From NCBI GenBank assembly GCA_029262455.1, contig JAJCZJ010000090.1:62001-126000 (forward strand): a stretch of DNA of 64,000 bases. The letters are read 5' to 3'. The DNA comes from Deltaproteobacteria bacterium. Its GTDB lineage: Bacteria; Desulfobacterota; Binatia; HRBIN30; CADEER01. Numbering within the stretch: the first letter of the stretch is position 1; each line of letters starts with the position of its first letter. Position numbers and translations under genes: made by a program. Below, in pieces: positions 43,165 to 51,477 of the stretch. The notes below the pieces were generated by a model, which made no database searches, was not told the origin of the DNA, and saw only the letters and a list, made by a program, of their open reading frames with translations.

Positions 43165-44628
43165 TTGAAGAGATCGGCTCCAAAGGTTGCGATCGTGGGA
43201 TCCGGGTTTGGTGGTATCTGCATGGGGATCCAGCTCCGTGAGGCCGGCTATGAGGACTTCTCGATCTTTGAGAAGGGCGATGGCCTCGGTGGGACTTGGC
43301 GGGCCAATACCTACCCCGGGTGTGAATGTGACATTCCTTCGGCTCTCTACTCCTACTCGTTTGCGCCGTATGCCGAGTGGCCGAGTAAGTGGTCGCACCA
43401 ACCGGTGATTCTTCACTATCTCGAAAAGTGCGCCCGGGACTTCGGAGTGTTGCCGCATTTGCGACGATCGACGGAGGTCTCGTCGATCGAGTGGATTGAA
43501 GGTGACCGAAAGTGGAAGTTGACGACGGCGAGTGGGTTGACTGAGAACTTTGATATCGTCGTCTCAGCGACAGGTCAGCTCAGTCGTCCTCGGTTTCCGA
43601 GCATCGAGGGGCTAGACGAGTTTTGCGGTACGGCATTTCACTCGGCGCGTTGGAATCACGATCACGATTTACGCGGCCGGCGTGTCGGAGTGATCGGTAA
43701 CGCGGCCAGCGCGATTCAGTTCATCCCGGAAATCGCACCGATCGTCGAGCACTTGACCGTGTTTCAGCGCAGCGCGAACTGGATGCTGCGCAAGAACGAT
43801 CGAGACTATTCCGAACTCGAAAAGAAGGTGCTGCGGGCGTTTCCGGCACTGAGCAAGCTGCGACGACTTTCGATCTGGCTCTTCGGTGAGTTGCTTATCT
43901 ACCCGGCGATGCGCAGCGGCGAGAGCAAGCTGCGCGAGCGCCTGGTCAACAATACACTCGAGTATATCAACGACACGATTGCGGATCCCGAGCTACGCAA
44001 GAAACTGATTCCCGATTATCCACTCGGTGCGAAGCGGATTCTGTTTTCGGACAACTACTATGAGGCGTTGGCGCGCGACAATGTCGACGTCGTGACCGAG
44101 TCGATTGAGCGAGCGTGCGCCGAAGGGGTTGTGACGGCGGATGGCCGGACCCACGAAGTGGATACGTTGATCTACGCCTCGGGATTCCAAACCAACGACT
44201 TCCTGACGCCGATGCGCGTTGTCGGGTTGGGCGGACAGGTCCTGAACGAGGTCTGGCGCGATGGGCCGGAAGCGTGCTTGGGCATCACGGCGTCGGGATT
44301 TCCGAATCTTTTTTTTCTCTACGGTCCCAATACCAATCTCGGCCACAGTTCGATCGTGATGATGATCGAATCGCAGGTGCGCTATGTGATGTCTTGCCTC
44401 GACCAGATGACATCGCAGGGAATCGCGGCCGTCAACATGCGGGAAGAAGTGCAGCGCGAATACAACCGCGAGATGCAGGATCGTTTGGCGGGCTCGTCGT
44501 GGGCGACGGTCGGTGACAGCTGGTATGTGCACGACGGCAAAGTGACCAACAACTGGCCCGGCCGCACGACCGAGTATCGCAAGCGAACGAAGCACTGCGA
44601 CCTGGCGGATTTCGAAGTCATCCAGTGA
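43165..44628 (+). CDS. flavin-containing Baeyer-Villiger-type monooxygenase
   Basis: A 487-residue FAD/NADPH monooxygenase. The FAD-binding Rossmann motif is VGSGFGG (residues 11-17), followed by GLGGTWRANTYPGCECD; the Baeyer-Villiger fingerprint F-x-G-x3-H-x3-W matches Phe153-Trp163 (FCGTAFHSARW); the NADPH-binding site is VGVIGNAASA. It would insert oxygen next to a ketone carbonyl, giving an ester or lactone. TTG 43165 is chosen for AAGGA at 8-nt spacing. It precedes the mini-ORF array, starting 14 bp after its stop. Confidence 0.9.
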   Translation: MKRSAPKVAIVGSGFGGICMGIQLREAGYEDFSIFEKGDGLGGTWRANTYPGCECDIPSALYSYSFAPYAEWPSKWSHQPVILHYLEKCARDFGVLPHLRRSTEVSSIEWIEGDRKWKLTTASGLTENFDIVVSATGQLSRPRFPSIEGLDEFCGTAFHSARWNHDHDLRGRRVGVIGNAASAIQFIPEIAPIVEHLTVFQRSANWMLRKNDRDYSELEKKVLRAFPALSKLRRLSIWLFGELLIYPAMRSGESKLRERLVNNTLEYINDTIADPELRKKLIPDYPLGAKRILFSDNYYEALARDNVDVVTESIERACAEGVVTADGRTHEVDTLIYASGFQTNDFLTPMRVVGLGGQVLNEVWRDGPEACLGITASGFPNLFFLYGPNTNLGHSSIVMMIESQVRYVMSCLDQMTSQGIAAVNMREEVQREYNREMQDRLAGSSWATVGDSWYVHDGKVTNNWPGRTTEYRKRTKHCDLADFEVIQ

Positions 44629-44642
44629 AGGAAGGTGTGGAC

Positions 44643-44699
44643 GTGAGCGAAGCGAGGTCATCGGAGCGCGCAGCGCGTACGGGAGCGGAACCAAGATGA
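44643..44699 (+). CDS. mini-ORF 1 of the 53-bp array, 18 codons
   Basis: Begins with GTG 14 bp after the monooxygenase stop, with AGGAAGG as a good ribosome-binding site. It encodes a small basic/acidic peptide ending EPR, and its TGA overlaps the next ATG. Whether it is translated is unknown; the first member of the chain is the one with the best site. Confidence 0.4.
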   Translation: MSEARSSERAARTGAEPR

Positions 44700-44960
44700 G
44701 CGAAGCGAGGTCATCGGAGCGCGCAGCGCGTACGGGAGCAAAACCAAGATGAGCGACGCGAGGTCATCGGAGCGCGCAGCGCGCACGGGAGCGGTGTCAG
44801 GATGAGCGAAGCGAGGTCATCGGAGCGCGCAGCGCGCACGGGAGCGGTATCAGGATGAGCGAAGCGAGGTCATCGGAGCGCGAAGCGCGTACGGGAGCGG
44901 TGTCAAGATGAGCGAAGCGAGGTCATCGGAGCGCGAAGCGCGTACGGGAGCGGCACCCAA
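44643..44960 (+). repeat. six tandem 53-bp repeats, each an ATGA-linked 18-codon mini-ORF
   Basis: Six direct copies with an exact 53-bp period start at 44643, 44696, 44749, 44802, 44855 and 44908. Each holds a start codon (GTG in copy 1, ATG in the rest), 18 codons encoding MSEARSSERAARTGA plus three variable residues, and a TGA overlapping the next start (ATGA). The last TGA overlaps the ATG at 44961 of a crotonase. Each unit also has ACGGGAGCGG about 12 nt before the following ATG, a possible ribosome-binding site. Copies differ only by substitutions, never by indels. On the minus strand the units read in long frames of a PYALRAPMTSLRS pattern. Confidence 0.95.
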
Positions 44961-44964
44961 ATGA
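44696..44964 (+). other. mini-ORFs 2-6 of the 53-bp array
   Basis: Five further 18-codon frames start at 44696, 44749, 44802, 44855 and 44908, each with stop TGA overlapping the following ATG. Differences are limited to substitutions: Lys for Glu at position 16 in copy 2, Asp for Glu at position 3 in copy 3, Glu for Ala at position 10 in copies 5 and 6. The last overlaps the crotonase start. No known domain; the sequence may act as a spacer or translation relay rather than for its peptides. Confidence 0.4.
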
Positions 44965-45764
44965 GCGAGATTCTGATCGAGAAGCCGCGGCCACACACGA
45001 CTGTGATCACGATGAATCGGCCGGAGCGGATGAATTCGATGTCGTTCGACCTGATGGTTCCACTGCACGACGCCCTGGACAAAGTGGCCGAAGACAACGA
45101 CACCTGGACGGTCGTCTTGACCGGAAGTGGTAAAGGATTTTGCTCCGGTGCTGACACGCGCGACATGGTCCCCCCGCCCAATGTCGACGGTCTGACGTTG
45201 ACTCGGATTGCCACGCGTTCGATGACTCTACTCGCCGATCTGGTGCCAAAAATGCGCCGCATGCCACAGCCGGTGATCGCGGCGATCAACGGAGCGGCGA
45301 TCGGTGGTGGCATGTGCCTTTCCCTAGGCGCGGAGATTCGTATCGCTGGAGAGTCGGCCTACTTCCGCGCCGCCGGAATCAACAACGGTCTGACCGCAAC
45401 TGAACTCGGCATGTCCTTCTTGCTGCCGCGTGCGATCGGGGCGACGCGAGCGTTTGAGATCGCGCTATCGGGTCGCGACGTCGACGCTGAAGAGGCGGCG
45501 CGCATTGGGTTGGTTTCGCGAACCGTGCCGGATGACCAATTGATGAATGAAGCGCTCGACCTGGCCGATCAGATCAACGGCTGGAGCACGCAAGGGGTAC
45601 AACTGACGAAACGCATGATGTGGGCAGGGCTCGAGACCGCAAGCTTGAATGCGGCGATCGAGCTCGAATCGCACACCCAACTCTTCGTACGGCTAACCAC
45701 GAAGAACTTCGAAGAAGCCGTCAAAGCCCGCGCCGCCGGAAGAAAACCAGTATTCGAGGATTAA
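44961..45764 (+). CDS. enoyl-CoA hydratase/isomerase (crotonase)
   Basis: A 267-residue crotonase-fold protein that would hydrate or isomerise an enoyl-CoA. The oxyanion-hole segments are LTGSGKGFCSGADTRD and AAINGAAIGGGMCLSLG, and the substrate loop is INNGLTATELGMSFLLPR, with a glutamate in the usual catalytic area. Its first codons (ATGAGCGA) are identical to the start of each 53-bp repeat unit upstream, and its ATG overlaps the last mini-ORF stop. The array therefore looks like a repeated copy of this gene's translation start. Confidence 0.92.
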   Translation: MSEILIEKPRPHTTVITMNRPERMNSMSFDLMVPLHDALDKVAEDNDTWTVVLTGSGKGFCSGADTRDMVPPPNVDGLTLTRIATRSMTLLADLVPKMRRMPQPVIAAINGAAIGGGMCLSLGAEIRIAGESAYFRAAGINNGLTATELGMSFLLPRAIGATRAFEIALSGRDVDAEEAARIGLVSRTVPDDQLMNEALDLADQINGWSTQGVQLTKRMMWAGLETASLNAAIELESHTQLFVRLTTKNFEEAVKARAAGRKPVFED

Positions 45765-45853
45765 CAGGAGCCAGGCGCGGGTGAGCACTGGACTCCCAAC
45801 GGGAGCGAAGTGTCCGCGCACGGAGTCAGGAACCAACATAGGAGATGAGTCTG

Positions 45854-46267
45854 ATGGGGAACGTACGAGTCGAAGAGGAAATTGCAGCAGATGCGGGCAA
45901 GGTTTGGGACTTGATGAGCGACTTCGGTGGCGTCAAGTCTTGGAATTCGGGGATTGAGACTTGCGAGGTCGAAGGTGAAGGGGTCGGGATGGTCCGCACC
46001 TTGGGGATGGGTGGGATCTCCATCCAGGAGCGCTTAGAGAAGCTCGATGCCGACAACAAAACCTACAGCTATGCGATCATCGGCGGCCCGATCCCGGCGA
46101 CAGGATATCTGGCGAAAGTCGTTGTTTCGGATGCCGGAGCTGGTCGCACCAAGATCGTATGGACCAGCGAGTTCGAGCCGAATGGTGCCACGGAAGAGGA
46201 TCTGGTGAAGCTCTTCGAAGGAATTTACCAGGGCGGCATCAAGGCCGTTGAAAAGGCGGTCGGCTGA
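45854..46267 (+). CDS. SRPBCC-superfamily protein (polyketide cyclase/dehydrase type)
   Basis: A 137-residue START/SRPBCC-fold protein (pattern VRVEEEIAADAGKVWDLMSDFGGVKSWN... as cyclase family 2). These bind hydrophobic ligands; many are cyclases or carriers, others are of unknown role. ATG 45854 is chosen over 45845 because AGGAG ends at 45844, leaving a 9-nt spacing. It lies downstream of the crotonase in the same direction, 89 bp away, and may belong to the same operon. Confidence 0.85.
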   Translation: MGNVRVEEEIAADAGKVWDLMSDFGGVKSWNSGIETCEVEGEGVGMVRTLGMGGISIQERLEKLDADNKTYSYAIIGGPIPATGYLAKVVVSDAGAGRTKIVWTSEFEPNGATEEDLVKLFEGIYQGGIKAVEKAVG

Positions 46268-46285
46268 CGGTCTAACTTTTTTTTT

Positions 46286-46390
46286 GAACCGCAGATGAAC
46301 GCGGTTGAACGCTGAGAACCTTCGCTACTCGATTGCGGGCTTTGCCCGCAATGGGCGTTTATCTGCGTTCACCTGCGGTTTTTTTTTGGA
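46286..46390 (+). terminator. long imperfect hairpin with inner stem and T-run
   Basis: Outer arms 46286-46312 and 46355-46381 pair with about six mismatches (AACCGCAG to CTGCGGTT). An inner perfect 9-bp stem (ATTGCGGGC and GCCCGCAAT around TTT) lies at 46332-46352. A T-run follows on the plus strand, so it can act as an intrinsic terminator for the SRPBCC-crotonase unit. Confidence 0.65.
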
Positions 46391-46497
46391 ATTTGAAACG
46401 TCGATGCAGCGCGGCGCGCTCGAAAATCTTCGCGCAGAAACGGGATGTTTGCACCAAGGGTTCCGTGGTGGTGCCGCATCCGTGTCTGGCCAAAGAA

Positions 46498-47301
46498 CTA
46501 CTTGCCCTGAAAGTTCGGCTTGCGCTTTTCGAGGAACGCTCGTGGACCTTCGGCCGCGTCTTTCGACATCATGACTTCCATGCCGTGTTTCTGTTCGATC
46601 TCGAAGGCGGCGGGCTCGTCCAGCATCTCTGTTTCGCGCAGGGTTGCGAGAATCGCTTTGACTGCAAGTGGCCCGTTCTCGGCGATACGCGTGGCGATTT
46701 CTTTGGCTTTCGTGAGAGCCTGGCCGTCCGCCACCACGTGATTGATCAGACCCAGCTCCCAAGCGCGTTGCGCGGGCAGATCCTCGCCGGCCAGCAGCAT
46801 CTCCGCGGCCACTGCGTAGCCGATTTGGCGTCGTAGTCGGACGGCGCTGCCGGCCATGGGGAAGAGCCCTCGCTGGACCTCCGTGATGCCGAAGCAGGCG
46901 CTGTTGCCGGCAACGCGAATGTCGGTCCCCTGAAGGATCTCGGTGCCACCAGCACGGGCGAAGCCCTCGGCGGCGAGGATGACCGGCTTTTTCGGTCGGT
47001 ACGTCTTGAGCCAGCAGCCGTAGATGACCTCCCCCTCTTTCAGGACTCTCTCCATCCACGGGCTATCGGCTTTACCAGAAGCGAGCTTGGGGATCTCGGA
47101 GAGGTCCATGCCGGCGCAGAAGGTGTCGCCGTTGCCGGTGAGGATGGCGACTCTCAGTTCGTCTTCCTCGTCCAGCCGCACCCAGGCATCGTAGAGACGA
47201 CACATGACTTCGGAGTTGACGCAGTTCTTCTTCTCGGGGCGGTTGATGGTGACGATTAGGATCGGGCCCTCGGCCTCGACGATTACGGCAGGATCGGACA
47301 T
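46498..47301 (-). CDS. enoyl-CoA hydratase/isomerase (crotonase)
   Basis: A 267-residue crotonase-fold protein. Motifs include INRPEKKNCVNSEVM at the N-terminus, the oxyanion-hole segment LTGNGDTFCAGMDLSE and VILAAEGFARAGGTEIL, and EVQRGLFPMAGSAV in the substrate loop, where the usual Glu pair appears only partly conserved. ATG 47301 gives a standard N-terminus; the frame stays open to 47613 without family sequence. Convergent with the SRPBCC gene. Confidence 0.9.
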   Translation of the reverse strand: MSDPAVIVEAEGPILIVTINRPEKKNCVNSEVMCRLYDAWVRLDEEDELRVAILTGNGDTFCAGMDLSEIPKLASGKADSPWMERVLKEGEVIYGCWLKTYRPKKPVILAAEGFARAGGTEILQGTDIRVAGNSACFGITEVQRGLFPMAGSAVRLRRQIGYAVAAEMLLAGEDLPAQRAWELGLINHVVADGQALTKAKEIATRIAENGPLAVKAILATLRETEMLDEPAAFEIEQKHGMEVMMSKDAAEGPRAFLEKRKPNFQGK

Positions 47302-47427
47302 CGGTAGGTGGCTCCTCGACAACGTTGATGTTTGTAGGCGCGGCGCAACCATGATTGATAGACGAGATCGAAGGGCTCGGGCAAGGCCGTTTGCGTTTCG
47401 ATCGGGGAGTGACCCATAGTTCCAGGC

Positions 47428-48504
47428 ATGTGGCGAATGGGACTCCAGCTGCCTTTCTATCACTTGTTCCGAACGTCGGGAGGGCCGGGGATGCTCCCGG
47501 CCAGTGTTGCGTTCAACGTCCTCTACGCCTGCAACTCGCGTTGTAAGACGTGCAACATCTACGAGCGCAAAGTGAAACCGCTGACGGTTGAAGAATTCGA
47601 CAAGGTGTTTCACTCGCTCGGAACGACACCGACATGGGCTGTGCTGACCGGCGGCGAGCCTTTTCTGCGCAAGGACATGGCGGACGTTGCTTCTGCTCTG
47701 GGACGGCGCTGCGCTCCTTCTTTCGTGACGATCCCGACCAATGGAACCATGCCGGAGCGGACTGTGACCGCGGTCGAGGAAATCGCTCGGCGGAATCCGA
47801 AAACGGATTGGGTTCTGAATTTGTCACTGGACGACCTCGGTGAACGACACAACGAGATCCGGCAGACCCCTGGCAACTGGGACAATGCGATCGAGACGTT
47901 TAACGGTCTCAAGGGCCTTGGGGCGCGCAATGTGACCGTGGGCATTCACACGTGCCTTTCGTCGTTCAACGCCGATCGCTTCGAGGAGATTCACGATGAG
48001 CTCTTGAAGCTGTCGCCCGACTCGCTGATCGTCGAGATGGCAGAGTACCGCGGCGAATTGTTGAATCGCGGTGATGAGATCGAGCCGACGGAGAAGTTGT
48101 ATAAGCGCGCCGTCGATACTCTGATCGAGCGCCTTCGCGCTGAGAGGGCGGCGACGCGCGCGACCAAGCTGGTGCGCGCCCTGCGCTTGCGCTACTACGA
48201 GTTGACCCGTGATTACCTGGCGCGCCGCCAGCAAGTAGTGCCATGTATGGCCGGCTGGATGTCTGCGCACGTCGGTGCTGACGGAGAGGTCTGGACCTGT
48301 AGCACGAGGGCGCAGCCCCTCGGCTTCCTGCGTGAGGTCGACTACGACTTTCGCCGGGTCTGGTTCTCCGAGGAAGCCGAAAAATTGCGTACGTCGATTC
48401 GCAATCGGGAGTGCGCGTGCCCGATGGTGAGCTCGGCCTACATGTCGATGATCGCCGATTGGCGCAGTATGCTTCGTATCGCTCGCGATGTGTTGGTGTC
48501 CTGA
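47428..48504 (+). CDS. radical SAM protein with SPASM-like C-terminus
   Basis: A 358-residue radical SAM enzyme. The [4Fe-4S] cluster motif is Cys35-x3-Cys39-x2-Cys42 (CNSRCKTC), with WAVLTGGEPFLRKD for SAM binding. The C-terminus carries more Cys (VVPCMAGW, EVWTCSTR, NRECACPM), suggesting a SPASM-type second cluster, as in peptide- and sugar-modifying members. Substrate unknown. It overlaps or abuts the GT2 gene; together they may form an operon that modifies a small peptide or glycan. Confidence 0.9.
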   Translation: MWRMGLQLPFYHLFRTSGGPGMLPASVAFNVLYACNSRCKTCNIYERKVKPLTVEEFDKVFHSLGTTPTWAVLTGGEPFLRKDMADVASALGRRCAPSFVTIPTNGTMPERTVTAVEEIARRNPKTDWVLNLSLDDLGERHNEIRQTPGNWDNAIETFNGLKGLGARNVTVGIHTCLSSFNADRFEEIHDELLKLSPDSLIVEMAEYRGELLNRGDEIEPTEKLYKRAVDTLIERLRAERAATRATKLVRALRLRYYELTRDYLARRQQVVPCMAGWMSAHVGADGEVWTCSTRAQPLGFLREVDYDFRRVWFSEEAEKLRTSIRNRECACPMVSSAYMSMIADWRSMLRIARDVLVS

Positions 48505-48524
48505 AGGTCCCTTGGCGCGCGCCT

Positions 48525-49541
48525 GTGGGAAGCTCGCCGACTGATCTGCCGCGCTGCGTGGTCGGCGTGATGGCGCACAATGAGGCGGCTACGATCGCGT
48601 CTGCGCTGCGGTCGCTGCTCGCGCAGGAGGTCGAGTGCGCGACGGTCGAGTCAATCGTCGTGGTTTCGAGCGGATCGACAGATCGTACCGATGAGATCGT
48701 ACGCCAGCTTGCCGGGGAGGACGACAGGATCGTGCTCGTGACGGAGGTTGATCGTCGAGGCAAGGTCCATGCCGACAATGTGTTCTTCGAGCGCTATCCC
48801 GGATTCGACTACTACTCGTTGTGCAACGCCGACGTAATCCTGGCACCGGGTGCCTTGCAGGCCCTGTTGGCGCCGCTCTCGGATCCAACGGTCGGCATTA
48901 CCGGGTGCCGGGTCGTTCCTCGGATTCGAAGCCGGGACGAACGCGGCTTTATTGAGTTCGCCAATCACGTTCTGTGGGAGGTGCACCATGTAGTCGTGAG
49001 TGAGCAGCCGAAGATGGGAGAGGCTGTGGCATTTCGGCCGCTTGTCGACCAAATCCCGGAGACGATGATCGCCGACGAGGCGTATCTCGAGGCGACGGCG
49101 CGTCGGCGCGGCCTCAGGGTGGTCTATGTGCCCGCGGCGATCGTTTCGAGCGGCGTGCCGTTGGCGTTGGGTGAGTACTTGAGCGTGCGTCGGCGCAACA
49201 CCTTCGCGCACACGGTGTTACAACGCGAGTCCGGGCACGAGGTCGCAACTCTGAGCGCGGCGCCGATCGTGCGCGCTCTTGGCGGATTGGTGTTGGAGCG
49301 GTTCGGTCGCCACTATGGCGCGGGCTCCAACGGGCGCCGGCGCCATCTCCGGCAGGACCTTCGCGAAAGCTTCTGGCTGTTGGGCGTCGTATTGCTTGAG
49401 GTGCTTGCCCGGACCGCCGCCAGCATCGAAGCCAAGGTTGCACCGCACCGTCATCGCCATTGGCGCATGGCGCGGTCGGCGCGAGAGCGCGATGCGCAGA
49501 ACGACCAATCTACAGGGCGTGGGCCGCGCGGATTGCCGTAG
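48525..49541 (+). CDS. glycosyltransferase family 2
   Basis: A cytoplasmic-facing GT2 (GT-A fold) enzyme of about 338 residues. It has a nucleotide-sugar N-terminal domain (VVGVMAHNEAATIASALRSL, VVSSGSTDRTDEIV) and the DxD-like segment YSLCNADVILAPGAL, then a C-terminal membrane-associated region (SFWLLGVVLLEVLA). The start is uncertain: GTG 48525 gives a short leader, while an ATG at 48411 would overlap the radical SAM gene by 94 bp. The 3' end overlaps the convergent aminotransferase gene by 32 bp. Confidence 0.78.
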   Translation: MGSSPTDLPRCVVGVMAHNEAATIASALRSLLAQEVECATVESIVVVSSGSTDRTDEIVRQLAGEDDRIVLVTEVDRRGKVHADNVFFERYPGFDYYSLCNADVILAPGALQALLAPLSDPTVGITGCRVVPRIRSRDERGFIEFANHVLWEVHHVVVSEQPKMGEAVAFRPLVDQIPETMIADEAYLEATARRRGLRVVYVPAAIVSSGVPLALGEYLSVRRRNTFAHTVLQRESGHEVATLSAAPIVRALGGLVLERFGRHYGAGSNGRRRHLRQDLRESFWLLGVVLLEVLARTAASIEAKVAPHRHRHWRMARSARERDAQNDQSTGRGPRGLP

Positions 49542-50604
49542 CTACAGACTCGATCGCTTCACGCGGCATAAAGGCCCAGGTCGGGAGCCACATCGATTGC
49601 GCCGAGACCCGGCGTGCAACCGGGAACTCATGCCCGATCCAGTCGTTGCGAAAGATCGGTTGGTCGGGCAGGGCGGGCCAGATACTGCGTGCGTCGACGC
49701 CGCGCTGTGCACAGCTTTGCAGAATTGCTGGTTTGTGTCGCGAGGCGACGGTATGGAGCCAGGTCGCTTCCTCGGCCCATTGCGCAACCGGGCGGCGTTC
49801 GATCGGGAGGTCGCCGAGAAGCTCGTCGTATTGCCTCGACACGTGGTTGCGGGCTGCGACTAGTTCAGCGCAGCGTTCTATCTGTCCGAATCCGATGGCG
49901 GCTGCGACGTTCGTCATTCGAAAGTTCTGGCCAATTTCCCGGTGAATGTAGGGATTGGTCGGAGACATGCCGTGGTTGTTCATCAGTGCAATGCGCTCGG
50001 CGATGGTGTCGTCATCGGTGAGCGTGCAGCCGCCTTCGCCGGTCGTGATGGTCTTGTTTGCGTGGAACGAACAAATCGAAGCAATGCCGAAGCTACCTAC
50101 GGGTCGGTCGGCGTAGCGCGCCCCAAAGGCCTCTGCGGCGTCCTCGATGATCGGAATTCCGTGTCGCTCGAGTTGACTGAAGTGGCAGGGGTGGCCAAGT
50201 AGGTCAACGGCAATGAGTGCGCGCGTGCGTGTGGTGATGGCTGGTGGGAGTAGCTCCGGATCGATCGTCCAGTCCGCAGCCGTGATGTCGACGAAGACCG
50301 GAGTGGCCCCAACGGCCGCGACCGCTGAGGCCGGGGCGGCAAAGGTCAGTGCCGGGACGATCACTTCGTCGCCAGGCCCGATGTCCATTGCCCTGAGGAC
50401 CAAGGCCAAAGCGCTGGTGCCCGACGAAGTGAGGGTGACGTGTTTTCGCTTTGTATAGCTGGCCAATGAGTCCTTGAGGCGCTGGACGTAAGGACCGCTC
50501 GACGAAATCCAACTGCTGTCGATAGCGTCGTGTGCGTACTTCTTCTCGCTCTCGGAGAGCGCGACAGAGGAGAGCGGGACTTTGAGGTTGGGGACCATCG
50601 GCAT
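49510..50604 (-). CDS. DegT/DnrJ/EryC1/StrS-family aminotransferase
   Basis: A 364-residue PLP-dependent sugar aminotransferase. The Schiff-base Lys is Lys184 in SFHANKTITTGEGG, and PGDEVIVPALTFAAPASAV and EDAAEAFGA support PLP binding. It would aminate a nucleotide-linked 4-keto sugar, such as in perosamine or bacillosamine pathways, to give an amino sugar. It sits in a cluster with radical SAM, GT2 and SDR genes that together suggest synthesis of a modified sugar or glycoconjugate. Divergent from the SDR gene. Confidence 0.92.
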   Translation of the reverse strand: MPMVPNLKVPLSSVALSESEKKYAHDAIDSSWISSSGPYVQRLKDSLASYTKRKHVTLTSSGTSALALVLRAMDIGPGDEVIVPALTFAAPASAVAAVGATPVFVDITAADWTIDPELLPPAITTRTRALIAVDLLGHPCHFSQLERHGIPIIEDAAEAFGARYADRPVGSFGIASICSFHANKTITTGEGGCTLTDDDTIAERIALMNNHGMSPTNPYIHREIGQNFRMTNVAAAIGFGQIERCAELVAARNHVSRQYDELLGDLPIERRPVAQWAEEATWLHTVASRHKPAILQSCAQRGVDARSIWPALPDQPIFRNDWIGHEFPVARRVSAQSMWLPTWAFMPREAIESVATAIRAAHAL

Positions 50605-50702
50605 CGTTCCGGGGCGTGGCGCATCAATGCATCAAGAATCTAACTTGGCAAGAAGTATCGGCAGTGCTGGTCTGGCCAAAATGCCTCGTGTAGGTTCCGG
50701 CC

Positions 50703-51467
50703 ATGGAATCCCTGAAGGACAAGAACTACGTCATCACTGGCGGTTCCAGTGGTCTCGGGCTCTCGGTTGCTCAGTCGCTAGTCGCTCGCGGGGCTCGGGT
50801 TGCACTCGCTGCGCGCCGCGAGGATGTCGTGGCGTCGGCGGCAACCGGGTTGGGGGAACTGGCCATCCCCATTGTGATGGACGTGACCGACAAGGCCTCG
50901 GTCGATGCCGGCTTTGACCGGGCTAGCGAAGAACTTGGCGGGCTCGACGGAATCGTCACGTGCGCGGGGCTCACCTTCGCTTATCGGATCGAAGTGCTAC
51001 CGGAGGAGCGATTACGGCATATTATCGATGTGAACCTGATCGGCACCGTATTCTGCTGCCAGGCGGCGATTCCACGATTGCGCGAGCGCGGCGGAGGACG
51101 GATCGTGACGATTTCTTCGGCGAGCGCGCGGCACCGCGAAGAGTTCCCCCACATGGCGATCTACGGCGCGGTGAAAGCTGCCGTCGAGAAATTTTCACTC
51201 GAGTTGCGCGATGAAGTAAAGGGCGACGGGATTGCCGTGACCTGCGTGAGTCCTGGGGCATTTGGAACTCCGATTATGGCGAATTTCGAAAAGGAGCCGA
51301 CCGCCGAAGCGTATGACGCGTGGTGTCGGGACAAGGGCCCCAATAGCGATGGCATGGCCGATCCGAAACTCTTTGGCGAAACGGTCGCGCACTGCCTGTC
51401 TTATCCGCCGGGCCTGGCGGTCGACTTCATGGAAGTGCGGCCGAACGTGCCAACGCCGAAGCGCTGA
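50703..51467 (+). CDS. short-chain dehydrogenase/reductase
   Basis: A 254-residue SDR with nucleotide-binding TGGSSGLGLS and the catalytic Ser (ISSASAR) and Tyr-x3-Lys (YGAVKAAVEK). It would oxidise or reduce a hydroxyl/keto group with NAD(P)H. Placed next to a sugar aminotransferase, it might act in sugar biosynthesis, but this is uncertain. Start ATG 50703. The GH3 gene converges on it 11 bp downstream. Confidence 0.93.
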   Translation: MESLKDKNYVITGGSSGLGLSVAQSLVARGARVALAARREDVVASAATGLGELAIPIVMDVTDKASVDAGFDRASEELGGLDGIVTCAGLTFAYRIEVLPEERLRHIIDVNLIGTVFCCQAAIPRLRERGGGRIVTISSASARHREEFPHMAIYGAVKAAVEKFSLELRDEVKGDGIAVTCVSPGAFGTPIMANFEKEPTAEAYDAWCRDKGPNSDGMADPKLFGETVAHCLSYPPGLAVDFMEVRPNVPTPKR

Positions 51468-51477
51468 AGCCCGACGG

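Noticed and set aside
43145-43168. Seven-codon leader (MTEGSVF) overlapping the monooxygenase TTG
   Set aside because: The overlap TTGA fits a coupled leader, but the ribosome site is weak and the length makes it likely chance.
44643-44960. CRISPR array
   Set aside because: The units are contiguous 53-bp copies with no unique spacers and no cas genes nearby.
44850-45313. Minus-strand frames containing the PYALRAPMTSLRS pattern
   Set aside because: They are the reverse of the tandem repeat and the crotonase, and no ribosome site or family match supports them.
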